This document shows positions 1-6,195 of a stretch of 7,389 nt of DNA, piece after piece. The notes under the pieces are model-generated. The model searched no databases. It saw only the letters and a list, made by a program, of their open reading frames with translations, and had not been told where the DNA came from. The stretch's first letter is position 1, and every line of letters begins with the position of its first letter. Both the position numbers and the translations under genes were made by a program. The stretch comes from Comamonadaceae bacterium (lineage in GTDB: Bacteria > Pseudomonadota > Gammaproteobacteria > Burkholderiales > Burkholderiaceae), in contig CANNNB010000114.1 in NCBI GenBank assembly GCA_947505995.1, positions 1 through 7,389 on the forward strand, given 5' to 3'.

Positions 1-1
1 A

Positions 2-991
2 CGCAGACAAATGATGCTGGTGTTTTTTTTCGGCATGGGTCTCTCGGCCATTTGTGTCTCCCTCACTCAAACCCCTCTTCAAATGGGCATTGCGCTCACT
101 GTTTTAGGTATTTTTTCCGCCATTTACCATCCTGTTGGTATTCCAATGTTGGTACAAAAAGCAGTTCGACCAGGATTCACCATCGGCATCAATGGTCTAG
201 CGGGCAATTTGGGCATTGCCTTGGCGGCCCTTTCAACAGGATTTTTGGTGGCTTGGCAGGGATGGCGAGTGGCTTTCATCGTGCCCGGTTTGGTCTCTAT
301 CGCTTGCGGTTTTGTATTTGCTTGGGTTGCGCCCCATGAGTCAGATGCGCCCGCCAAAAAGAAATCCAATTCAGTGCAATTGCCTAAGCATGTGGCATGG
401 CGAACTTTCGCGGTTATGGTTGCAACGGCCACCACCACCAGCGTGTTGTTCAACATTACCACCAACGGCAATGCACAGTTGCTGGCCGAGCGCCTAGATG
501 GCTTGGTGAACGACCCCTCTCGTTTGGGCATGCTGTTGGCTGCCGTTTATGCGGTGGCCTCTTTGGCGCAGTTGGTGGTCGGTCGCTTGCTCGATCGATT
601 TCCCATGAAGCCCTTGTTCTTTGGTGTCTTGCTTCTTCAAATTGTGGCTTTTGGGATTGCGTCGCAAACCTCTGGTTGGGCTTGGTATGTAGCAGCCATT
701 GCTTACATGGTGATGGTCTTTGGCGCAATTCCTTTTAGCGACACCATGGTGGTTCGCTATATTGACGATGCGATGCGCTCCCGCGTGAGCGGCACGCGCA
801 TTGCCATCTCGTTTGGTTTTAGCTCTATTGCGGTTTACTTGCTAGGGCCCGTAGTGAAGGTGGCTGGGTTTACGCAACTCATGGTGGCGCTGACCGGGGT
901 GGCAGCTTTGGGTGCCATCATCGTTTTGTTCTTGCCTAATGAGGCGCAGATGAATGCCCACTTAAAGGGCGGCAGTGGCAACCACCTCTAA
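2..991 (+). CDS. MFS transporter, 5'-truncated by the window edge
   Basis: This is an inner-membrane secondary transporter of the major facilitator superfamily; the substrate cannot be told from sequence. The frame is open to the left edge (codons for R-R-Q precede the first ATG at 11), so that ATG is probably internal. The visible start R-R-Q-M-M looks like the end of the loop 2-3 motif A, so helices 1-2 (roughly 70 residues) lie outside. Counting from the ATG at 11, it shows the helix-rich segment with IYHPVG (38-43), a glycine-rich helix (GINGLAGNLG, 59-68), WRVAF (85-89), a charged central loop (about 108-127) and a second motif A, GRLLDRFPMK (191-200). With the missing part, the length would be near the usual 400 residues with 12 helices. 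The IYHPVG segment faintly recalls the fosmidomycin-resistance-like MFS branch, which I would not press. Its last 30 bp overlap the convergent Rid gene. Confidence 0.9.
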   Translation, partial: RRQMMLVFFFGMGLSAICVSLTQTPLQMGIALTVLGIFSAIYHPVGIPMLVQKAVRPGFTIGINGLAGNLGIALAALSTGFLVAWQGWRVAFIVPGLVSIACGFVFAWVAPHESDAPAKKKSNSVQLPKHVAWRTFAVMVATATTTSVLFNITTNGNAQLLAERLDGLVNDPSRLGMLLAAVYAVASLAQLVVGRLLDRFPMKPLFFGVLLLQIVAFGIASQTSGWAWYVAAIAYMVMVFGAIPFSDTMVVRYIDDAMRSRVSGTRIAISFGFSSIAVYLLGPVVKVAGFTQLMVALTGVAALGAIIVLFLPNEAQMNAHLKGGSGNHL

Positions 992-1306
992 GCGCCATTT
1001 GGAAGAAGCCAAGTTGGCTTGAACAGTGGCCCTGGGCGGCGTGTGCCCTGGCACAACCCAGCTATCCCAAACCCGGTTCATACCTTCAAAGTCTTTCAAG
1101 TCCACCAAGAATATTTGAACCATCAGAAGTTTGCCCTTATGGGTGCCAGCACGTGCCAGCAATCGATCAATGGCTTGCAAAACCTCAAGTGTTTGGCCTT
1201 CGATATCTAAGTTGGGGTCTTCAGGGATTTGACCTGCCAAATAAACCACGCCATTGTGAATGGCCATCTCAGAAAGCCGAGCTCCCACATCAAACCGCTG
1301 AACCAT
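962..1306 (-). CDS. YoaB-like RidA/YjgF-family protein (reactive imine/enamine deaminase family)
   Basis: This is a small soluble protein of the Rid (YjgF/YER057c/UK114) family, whose best-studied members form trimers and hydrolyse reactive enamine/imine products of PLP enzymes. From the chosen start it has 114 residues, which by memory matches E. coli YoaB. The resemblance to YoaB runs along the whole chain: VGARLSEMAIHNGVVYLAG (8-25), QAIDRLLARAG (44-54), MNRVWDSWV (76-84) and GHTPPRATVQANL (87-99). Arg92 and Glu107 fall where RidA has its catalytic Arg105 and Glu120, so activity is plausible. I chose the ATG at 1306 because AAAAGGA lies 7 nt upstream and the family match starts there. An upstream in-frame ATG at 1351 would add 15 residues and also has a G-rich sequence (GAGGGGGTGG) ahead of it, so it cannot be excluded. 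It is divergent from the MFS gene at 1420 and overlaps the MFS gene ending at 991. A partner PLP enzyme could be the aminotransferase at 2734, but they are separate transcription units. Confidence 0.9.
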   Translation of the reverse strand: MVQRFDVGARLSEMAIHNGVVYLAGQIPEDPNLDIEGQTLEVLQAIDRLLARAGTHKGKLLMVQIFLVDLKDFEGMNRVWDSWVVPGHTPPRATVQANLASSKWRLEVVATAAL

Positions 1307-1419
1307 GTTGAAATCCTTTTCTTCTGAAAATTTGGAAATTAGAGTGTTCATTTTGCCACCCCCTCAGACACTAGAATGAAGACCAAGCTATTTCAGCCAT
1401 ATGAGCAGGATCCCAAAAT
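1307..1419. promoter_or_regulatory. Divergent intergenic region between Rid gene and MFS gene
   Basis: This gap separates two divergent genes and should hold both promoters. TAGAAT at 1372-1377 is a possible -10 on the plus strand, but no good -35 sits 16-18 bp upstream, so I do not place a promoter. GCAGGA at 1405-1410, 9 nt before the ATG at 1420, is a reasonable ribosome binding site for the MFS gene. If the Rid protein starts at the upstream ATG (1351), the true gap shrinks to 68 bp. Confidence 0.35.
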
Positions 1420-2679
1420 ATGAAACTACCGAACAGTCTGCGTGCGCTGCAGCACCGCAACTTTCGATTGTTCATTGTGGGGCAGGGCACTTCTCAAATC
1501 GGTAACTGGGTTCAGTTGATCGCCACCAGTTGGCTGGTCTACAAACTTTCGGGCTCGACTGTGATGTTGGGTTTGGCCGCATTCAGCTTGCAGATCCCCA
1601 TGTTGGTGATCACCCCATTTGCAGGGGTCTTGCTTGATCGCATTGATGTTCGGCGTGTTTTATTTGCCACCAATACCTTGGCCATGTTGCAGTCCTTGGT
1701 CATGCTGGCTCTCATGGTCAGTGGGCGTATCGAAGCATGGCATGTGGTGCTGGGCAATGCTGTCCTCGGTCTGGGCAACGCCTTTGATGCGCCAGCCAGA
1801 CAAGCTCTCATTTCTAAACTCTTGCCCGACCGGCAAGAACTGACCAATGCCATTGCACTCAATTCAACTGTGATGAATGGTGCCAGGTTCATTGGCCCCA
1901 TGTTGGGTGGTTTGATCACGGCCACTTTTGGCGAAGTTTGGAGTTTTGCTGTCAATTGCGTCATGCGTTTCGCTGTTCTGTCAGCGCTGCGTGCCACAAA
2001 CATTGCCGCACATGTTGTCAGGCATGGGCCTTCAAGTATCCTGAAGCAGTTGATGTTCGGAATTAACTATGCCTATGGGTTCTTTCCCAGTCGATGCGCG
2101 TTGATCCTAGTTGCTGTGAACAGTTTTTGTTTGCAGTCCTATGGCTCCCTCATGCCGTGGTTTGCCAGCGAGAGGTTCCAAGGTGATTCCAGAACCTTGG
2201 GTCTGCTTTACAGCTCCGCTGGAATGGGTGCGGTTTGCGGCATGATTTATTTGGCCACCCGAACAAACATTCGCGGCCTTTTCAAAGTCATTGGTTGGAG
2301 TGCAGGTGGAGCAGGGCTCAGCTTGTTGGCATTCTCTTTCTCTGAAAGTTTATGGCTGGCGCTGCCCATGTTGTTTGTTTCATCCTTGGGCATGATGCTA
2401 ACGGCAGCTTCGACCAATACGGTGCTTCAAAGTATCGTGCCAGATGAGTTGCGGGGACGCGTCGCGGCCCTGTATGTCATGTCTTTCTTGGGCATGTCAC
2501 CTGTGGGTTCGCTGTGCTCTGGCTGGTTAGCCGACCACATTGGAAGTCCCTACGCATTGGCAATTTTTGGTGCAACCGGATTTAGCGCCGCCCTTGTTTA
2601 CGCCTACCACTTCAAACAAATTCGTTCAGAAATTTTGCCTTTGTATGAAGCGCTAGCAATACCCCCGCAGGATGCTTGA
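1420..2679 (+). CDS. MFS transporter, EntS/MFS_3-type exporter
   Basis: This is a full-length (419 residues) 12-helix inner-membrane transporter. The pattern is that of the MFS_3 family, which includes the enterobactin exporter EntS and many unassigned efflux proteins. The visible signatures in order are: LRALQHRNFRLFIVGQ at the N-terminus (7-22), IGNWVQ (27-32), motif A-like GVLLDRIDVRR (69-79), AFDAPARQAL (121-130), TNAIALNS (142-149), ARFIGPMLGG (155-164) and the C-half PDELRGRVAALY (341-352). The start is supported by AGGA 9 nt upstream. The substrate is unknown and nothing nearby is a siderophore gene, so naming it entS would be wrong. The region 181-225 (after NC at 179-180) departs from my idea of the usual family sequence, with fewer hydrophobic residues and FFPSRCAL, but the frame is intact. 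It converges on the aminotransferase gene with a 54 bp gap. Confidence 0.92.
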   Translation: MKLPNSLRALQHRNFRLFIVGQGTSQIGNWVQLIATSWLVYKLSGSTVMLGLAAFSLQIPMLVITPFAGVLLDRIDVRRVLFATNTLAMLQSLVMLALMVSGRIEAWHVVLGNAVLGLGNAFDAPARQALISKLLPDRQELTNAIALNSTVMNGARFIGPMLGGLITATFGEVWSFAVNCVMRFAVLSALRATNIAAHVVRHGPSSILKQLMFGINYAYGFFPSRCALILVAVNSFCLQSYGSLMPWFASERFQGDSRTLGLLYSSAGMGAVCGMIYLATRTNIRGLFKVIGWSAGGAGLSLLAFSFSESLWLALPMLFVSSLGMMLTAASTNTVLQSIVPDELRGRVAALYVMSFLGMSPVGSLCSGWLADHIGSPYALAIFGATGFSAALVYAYHFKQIRSEILPLYEALAIPPQDA

Positions 2680-2733
2680 GCTCCAGGGGCTGCTTATGAC
2701 ACGCCATTAGCCTTTGAAGAAGTGCGTTTTTTG

Positions 2734-3936
2734 TCAGGGTGTGTGTTCTGCCAAATAGGCAATGGCCGCTGCCATGCCGTTGGGGCCATACGGGATTTTT
2801 TGAACTGTCATTGCCGCTTCAATACCGGCCAGCGCACCCAAGATCATGGGTTCGTTCATATCTCCCAAATGGCCAATTCGAAATACCCGGCCAGCCAATT
2901 GGCCCAAGCCACCAGCGATGGCCACTTGAAATTTTTCGCGAGCCACAGTTCGCATGGCTTCTGGGTCTATGCCGGGAGCAACTTCGATGGCTGTGACTGA
3001 GGATGAAAATCCTGTTGGATCTTGGCAGTGCAGTTTGAGGGCCCCTGCGCTAGCCCAGCAATTGACGGCAGCTCTGACGGCAGCGCCCAATCGCTGGTGA
3101 CGTGCGTGAACCGCTGACAGGCCCTCTTCTTTCAACAAGCCCAATGAAACCTCTAACCCTGCAAGGTGTGCCAAAGGTGGTGTGCCACAAAACTTGGCCG
3201 ATTGGTTGTCGGTTTTCCGTTCTAACCAGCTCCAGTAGTAGCGGGGTTTAGCGTGTGCCACTGACCAAGCAAAAGCTTTGGCATTGGCCGCTACAAAACC
3301 TAGACCTGGGGGCATCATCAAGCCTTTTTGAGAACTGCCAAGGCAGACATCAGCGCCCAGTTCATCCATGTCAAAGGGTGCTGCGCCCAAGGACGCAACC
3401 ACATCCACCACATAAAGTGCTGGATGCCCCGTGCGGTTAATGGCAGTGCGAATGGCTTGTAGATCACTAGAGATACCGCTGGCAGTGTCGGTATGAACCA
3501 CCATGACGGCTGAAATTTTGTGCGCTGTGTCAGCGCGAAGTGCTGCTTCAATGGCTGGCACATCAATTTGTTGACCCTCTGTGTGAGGTGTTCTGATGAC
3601 AGAGAGGCCTAAGCTGGTGGTTTGGATAGCCCATTGGTCTGAGAAATGGCCAGAACCCGCAATCAATAAGCTGTGCTTGTCAGATCCTAAATTGGCCGAT
3701 ACAGCTTCCCACACACCATGGCCATTGCTGGCATAAAAGAAAACATCGGAGGCTGGAGAGTGCAGCAACTCTTTCATACCCGTTTCGCAAGCCGCAATGA
3801 GTGCACCCACTCGGGGGTCGGCCAAGTCAGTCATGGGTCTTTGCATGGCGTGCATCACTTCATGGGGGACATGGGTCGGTCCTGGTGAGTGAACAAACCG
3901 AATGCCCGCTAGCCGAGGGGTAATGGGAGAACTCAT
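2734..3936 (-). CDS. Class V PLP aminotransferase, serine/alanine-glyoxylate type
   Basis: This is a cytosolic fold-type I PLP enzyme that likely moves an amino group between a small amino acid (serine, alanine or aspartate) and glyoxylate or pyruvate. Numbered from the ATG at 3936 (400 residues), it shows SPGPTHVP near the N-terminus (17-24), the PLP phosphate loop SNGHG followed by WE (70-77), Asp178 in VVDVVASLG (cofactor pyridine nitrogen), Lys204 in the hallmark GSSQKGLMMPPGLG (Schiff-base lysine) and Arg353 in GRVFRIGHLG (substrate carboxylate). The SQKG-PPGL and FRIGH motifs are those of the SgaA/AGT/BhcA group. The start is uncertain: the ATG at 3936 has weak GAAAG 8 nt upstream, an ATG at 3951 has no ribosome binding site, and the open frame extends to a TTG at 3957. 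Exact substrates cannot be read from sequence; a bhcA-like aspartate-glyoxylate role is possible, but its usual partner genes are absent here. Confidence 0.9.
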   Translation of the reverse strand: MSSPITPRLAGIRFVHSPGPTHVPHEVMHAMQRPMTDLADPRVGALIAACETGMKELLHSPASDVFFYASNGHGVWEAVSANLGSDKHSLLIAGSGHFSDQWAIQTTSLGLSVIRTPHTEGQQIDVPAIEAALRADTAHKISAVMVVHTDTASGISSDLQAIRTAINRTGHPALYVVDVVASLGAAPFDMDELGADVCLGSSQKGLMMPPGLGFVAANAKAFAWSVAHAKPRYYWSWLERKTDNQSAKFCGTPPLAHLAGLEVSLGLLKEEGLSAVHARHQRLGAAVRAAVNCWASAGALKLHCQDPTGFSSSVTAIEVAPGIDPEAMRTVAREKFQVAIAGGLGQLAGRVFRIGHLGDMNEPMILGALAGIEAAMTVQKIPYGPNGMAAAIAYLAEHTP

Positions 3937-4076
3937 GCTGTGTACTTTCATTGACAATGACAGTAGAGCATAAATTGACTTTCAGGTTTCTGACCCAAGA
4001 GCTTGCGAAAAAATCAGTGACTTTAAAAAAAACACTAAACTACAAGCCAACCAATCAAGATTCAGGGAGACATTTC
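3937..4076. promoter_or_regulatory. Divergent intergenic region between aminotransferase and MFS/TauE genes
   Basis: About 140 bp of A-rich sequence lies between divergent genes, so both promoters should be here. On the plus strand, TTGACT at 3975-3980 and TTGCGA at 4003-4008 resemble -35 boxes, but neither has a good -10 at 16-18 bp. TAAACT at 4036-4041 is a loose -10 candidate. A run of eight A sits at 4025-4032. I see no convincing operator palindrome and no regulator gene next to it. Confidence 0.35.
4064..4070 (+). promoter_or_regulatory. Strong Shine-Dalgarno sequence in front of the leader ORF
   Basis: AGGGAGA, with its GGAG core at 4066-4069, lies 7 nt before the ATG at 4077. It is the best ribosome binding site in this gap, yet it drives the 16-codon leader rather than the transporter ATG at 4134. 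The transporter ATG has only GGGG about 10 nt upstream. Confidence 0.6.
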
Positions 4077-4127
4077 ATGCTTTTCAAAATGCAGATCAGC
4101 CCTGACTCAGTTGCCAGCTGGGGTTAA
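4077..4127 (+). CDS. 16-residue leader ORF in frame with the downstream MFS gene
   Basis: An ATG with a strong Shine-Dalgarno opens a 16-codon frame (MLFKMQISPDSVASWG) that ends at TAA 4125-4127. It is in the same reading frame as the transporter, whose ATG follows after only 6 nt, so ribosomes finishing the leader could restart on the transporter (translational coupling). The peptide shows no run of one regulatory amino acid, so classical attenuation is not supported. Alternatively, this is a former N-terminal extension cut by a stop codon, or a single-base error in the sequence. The transporter looks complete without it. Confidence 0.4.
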   Translation: MLFKMQISPDSVASWG

Positions 4128-4133
4128 TGGCGA

Positions 4134-5312
4134 ATGGAATCCCGCAGAGCATGGGTGGTTGTCTGGGCAACTTTTGTTTGTCTGGCTGTCATCTTTGGCG
4201 TGTCCTATTCGTTTGCGGCATTTTTTGAAAATTTTGCCAAGGAATTTGCAGCACAGCGAGCCGATGTGTCATGGATCTTTGGCCTCTGCGGCTTGGTGTA
4301 CTTCGTATTAGGTGCTGGTGGTGGTATGTTGGCCGATAGATGGGGGCCGCGCTTGGTTTGCATGACCGGTATGGTTTTCATCGCCATGGGCCTGTTTTTG
4401 ACCAGCTTGGCACAAAGTTTGGCCACCGTCTATCTCAGCTACGGGCTTTTGGTTGGCTTGGGCATTGCCTTTGTCTATACACCTTCAATCGCCTCAGTTC
4501 AGCCCTGGTTTAACAAGCGCCGCGGTTTGGCATCTGGCATAGCCAGCTCGGGTGTCGGCGCAGGCACACTCATTTTGCCGGTGGTCGTCAGCTATTTATT
4601 GACCGAGGTCAGTTGGCGAGACGCGCTTCAAATGATGTCGGCCGGCGTGCTGCTGTTTGGCTTGACGGCTGGTTTTTTGTTAAAGCGTGCCCCTAATTTA
4701 AATGGCAACACAAGCGGCCAACTTCCTGGCCTGACTCTTTCTTCGGCTTTGAAAACCCCTTCTTTCAAATGGCTCTACATGGGTACCTTGCTGGGTGCGC
4801 CGGTGATGTTTGTTCCCTTTGCGCACATTTCTGCTGCTGCCAGAGATGCTGGCGTGCCGGATGCACAAGCAGTGGGCCTGGTTGGCTTGATTGGCATTGG
4901 CAGTTTAATTGGCCGATTTGCAATTGGTTGGCTGGCCGATCGCATGGGGCGCATCAGAACCCTCATGCTCATGCAAGGCCTGATGGGCTTGTCGTATTTG
5001 GTATGGGCTGGCGCACAAGACCGTTGGATGTTTGCTTTGTTTGCGCTTTGGTTTGGGCTGAGCTATGGCAGCATTGTTTCTTTGCTACCTGCTATCTGTA
5101 TGGATCTCTTTGGCGGCAGGGCTGTTTCGGCCATCATTGGAACGCTCTACACCGGTGCGGCATTGGGTAACTTGTTGGGACCCGTTTTGGCCGGACTGGT
5201 TTTTGACATGACTCAAAGTTACGTGCTCGTGATTTGGATCACGCTGTGCATTTCAGCCTTGGCCACTTACAGTTGTTGGCGTATCTTGAAGTACCCCAAG
5301 CTATTTGAATAA
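4134..5312 (+). CDS. MFS transporter, monocarboxylate/oxalate-formate antiporter-like
   Basis: This is a complete 392-residue, 12-helix inner-membrane transporter. The pattern is that of the MCT/OFA branch of the MFS, which carries monocarboxylates and dicarboxylates such as oxalate/formate or pyruvate/lactate. Visible signs are the short N-terminus running straight into helix 1 (RRAWVVVWATFVCLAVIFGV, 4-23), FAAFF (27-31), motif A GGGMLADRWGPR (62-73), the branch-typical WFNKRRGLASGIASSGVG (125-142) and the C-half GWLADRMGR (265-273). The start at 4134 fits the usual short N-terminus, but its own ribosome binding site is poor and a well-initiated leader ORF ends 6 nt upstream. The gene is followed after 38 bp by the TauE/SafE gene on the same strand, which suggests one operon. 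An organic acid substrate is inferred from family and from the divergent glyoxylate-type aminotransferase. Confidence 0.92.
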   Translation: MESRRAWVVVWATFVCLAVIFGVSYSFAAFFENFAKEFAAQRADVSWIFGLCGLVYFVLGAGGGMLADRWGPRLVCMTGMVFIAMGLFLTSLAQSLATVYLSYGLLVGLGIAFVYTPSIASVQPWFNKRRGLASGIASSGVGAGTLILPVVVSYLLTEVSWRDALQMMSAGVLLFGLTAGFLLKRAPNLNGNTSGQLPGLTLSSALKTPSFKWLYMGTLLGAPVMFVPFAHISAAARDAGVPDAQAVGLVGLIGIGSLIGRFAIGWLADRMGRIRTLMLMQGLMGLSYLVWAGAQDRWMFALFALWFGLSYGSIVSLLPAICMDLFGGRAVSAIIGTLYTGAALGNLLGPVLAGLVFDMTQSYVLVIWITLCISALATYSCWRILKYPKLFE

Positions 5313-5350
5313 TCAATGAGCGCTTGAGCGTGTTTTAAATCAAGGTTGTC

Positions 5351-6094
5351 ATGGAAATTAGTCAGTATTGGGTGTTTGCCAGTTTCGCAGCCATGCTTGT
5401 TGGCGTGGCCAAGGGTGGTTTGCCGTTGGTGGGCATGATGTCGGTGCCAGTGCTTTCTTTGGTCATGTCACCGCTAAAGGCAGTGGTTTTGTTATTGCCA
5501 CTCTACGTAATTTCTGATGTCGTAGGGGTGTGGCTTTATCGCAGGAATTACAGCGCCATCAATTTAAAGATTTTGGTCCCGGCAAGCATGTTGGGAATTT
5601 TGATCGGGTGGCTCACCGCTTCCATGATTTCAGACCTGACCATCAAACTCATCATTGGATTGGTTGGTATTGGTTTTTGTTTGCAAACTTGGTTTAAGCG
5701 GGGGCAGGGTGTGGACGCCTTGCCTGCAACGGTTTCCAAAGGTGCTTTTTGGGGCACTGTCTCTGGCTTTACCAGTTTCATTTCGCATGCGGGCGGCCCT
5801 CCCTTCCAAGTTTTTGTTTTGCCTCAAAAACTACCTAAAGCAGAATTTGCAGGAACGGCCACCATTTTGTTTGCCATCATTAATGTGGCCAAGATAGTTC
5901 CGTACCAAAATCTCAGCCCTTACAGTTCTCAAGATTTGATGAATACGCTTGTCTTGGTGCCTTTTGCGCTCCTAGGTACTTTTCTGGGTGCCTATCTCAC
6001 CAAACGAATTGCAGATGTTTGGTTTTTTAAATTGGTGCAAGCTAGCCTATTCCTAGTTTCTTTGAAACTCATTTGGGATGCAATAAAAGGCTAA
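5351..6094 (+). CDS. TauE/SafE-family membrane permease
   Basis: This is an inner-membrane protein of 247 residues with about seven or eight hydrophobic segments. The TauE/SafE family includes proposed sulfite or sulfoacetate exporters and many proteins of unknown substrate. The diagnostic features are the N-terminal GVAKGGLPLVG loop (18-28) and the second-half repeat GFTSFISHAGGPPFQ (139-153), the two inverted-repeat signature loops of the family. LGTFLGAYLTKRI (208-220) is the usual penultimate helix. AAGG at 5342-5345, 5 nt before the ATG, supports the start. It follows the MFS gene by 38 bp with no terminator between, so co-transcription is likely. No sulfonate catabolism genes are in the window, so a sulfite export role is not supported by context; an organic anion is equally possible. 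Confidence 0.92.
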   Translation: MEISQYWVFASFAAMLVGVAKGGLPLVGMMSVPVLSLVMSPLKAVVLLLPLYVISDVVGVWLYRRNYSAINLKILVPASMLGILIGWLTASMISDLTIKLIIGLVGIGFCLQTWFKRGQGVDALPATVSKGAFWGTVSGFTSFISHAGGPPFQVFVLPQKLPKAEFAGTATILFAIINVAKIVPYQNLSPYSSQDLMNTLVLVPFALLGTFLGAYLTKRIADVWFFKLVQASLFLVSLKLIWDAIKG

Positions 6095-6150
6095 GTTGAT
6101 GTTTTTAAACAGCTTGCCTAAAAATCATTTGTATGTAAACTACTCGTTAA

Positions 6151-6178
6151 TTGACATTGTGTTAAACAACCTTAAGTT
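6151..6178 (+). promoter_or_regulatory. Candidate sigma-70 promoter for the 127-residue protein
   Basis: A perfect -35 box TTGACA (6151-6156) is followed after 16 bp by TAAGTT (6173-6178), a 3-of-6 match to the -10 consensus. The surrounding 100 bp is markedly AT-rich. A start site about 7 nt further on would leave a 5' leader of only about 10 nt before the ATG at 6196, and no Shine-Dalgarno is visible there. TAAAC...GTTTA (6163-6167 and 6176-6180) forms a loose inverted repeat over the -10 region. Confidence 0.35.
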
Positions 6179-6195
6179 TATCAACTAGATATTTA

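Noticed and set aside
124..531. Long open frame on the minus strand inside the first MFS gene (and similar ones at 1539-2003 and 4205-4426).
   Set aside because: These are antisense to well-supported transporter genes, have no family features and show low-complexity composition typical of shadow frames.
1307..1351. A 15-residue N-terminal extension of the Rid protein from the ATG at 1351.
   Set aside because: The extension (ending SEEKDFN) has no family match, and the ATG at 1306 has AAGGA at good spacing. It is still possible, since a G-rich site also precedes the upstream ATG.
2679..2691. Possible hairpin AGCTCC-A-GGGGCT between the convergent MFS and aminotransferase genes.
   Set aside because: The usable stem is four pairs including a wobble and is not followed by a T run on either strand. 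I do not call a terminator here.
3937..3957. TTG start at 3957 or ATG at 3951 for the aminotransferase.
   Set aside because: Neither has a visible Shine-Dalgarno, and the added residues are not part of the family fold. ATG 3936 has at least a weak GAAAG. The choice is tentative.
4769..5170. 133-codon open frame overlapping the MCT-like MFS gene in another plus frame.
   Set aside because: It is rich in Cys, Trp and His as expected from out-of-frame reading of membrane-helix codons, and lies wholly inside a clear MFS gene.
5317..5335. Small CGCT/AGCG palindrome followed by TTTT between the MCT-like MFS and TauE genes.
   Set aside because: The stem is only three or four pairs with a tiny loop, too weak for a terminator. 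Read-through into the TauE gene is more likely.
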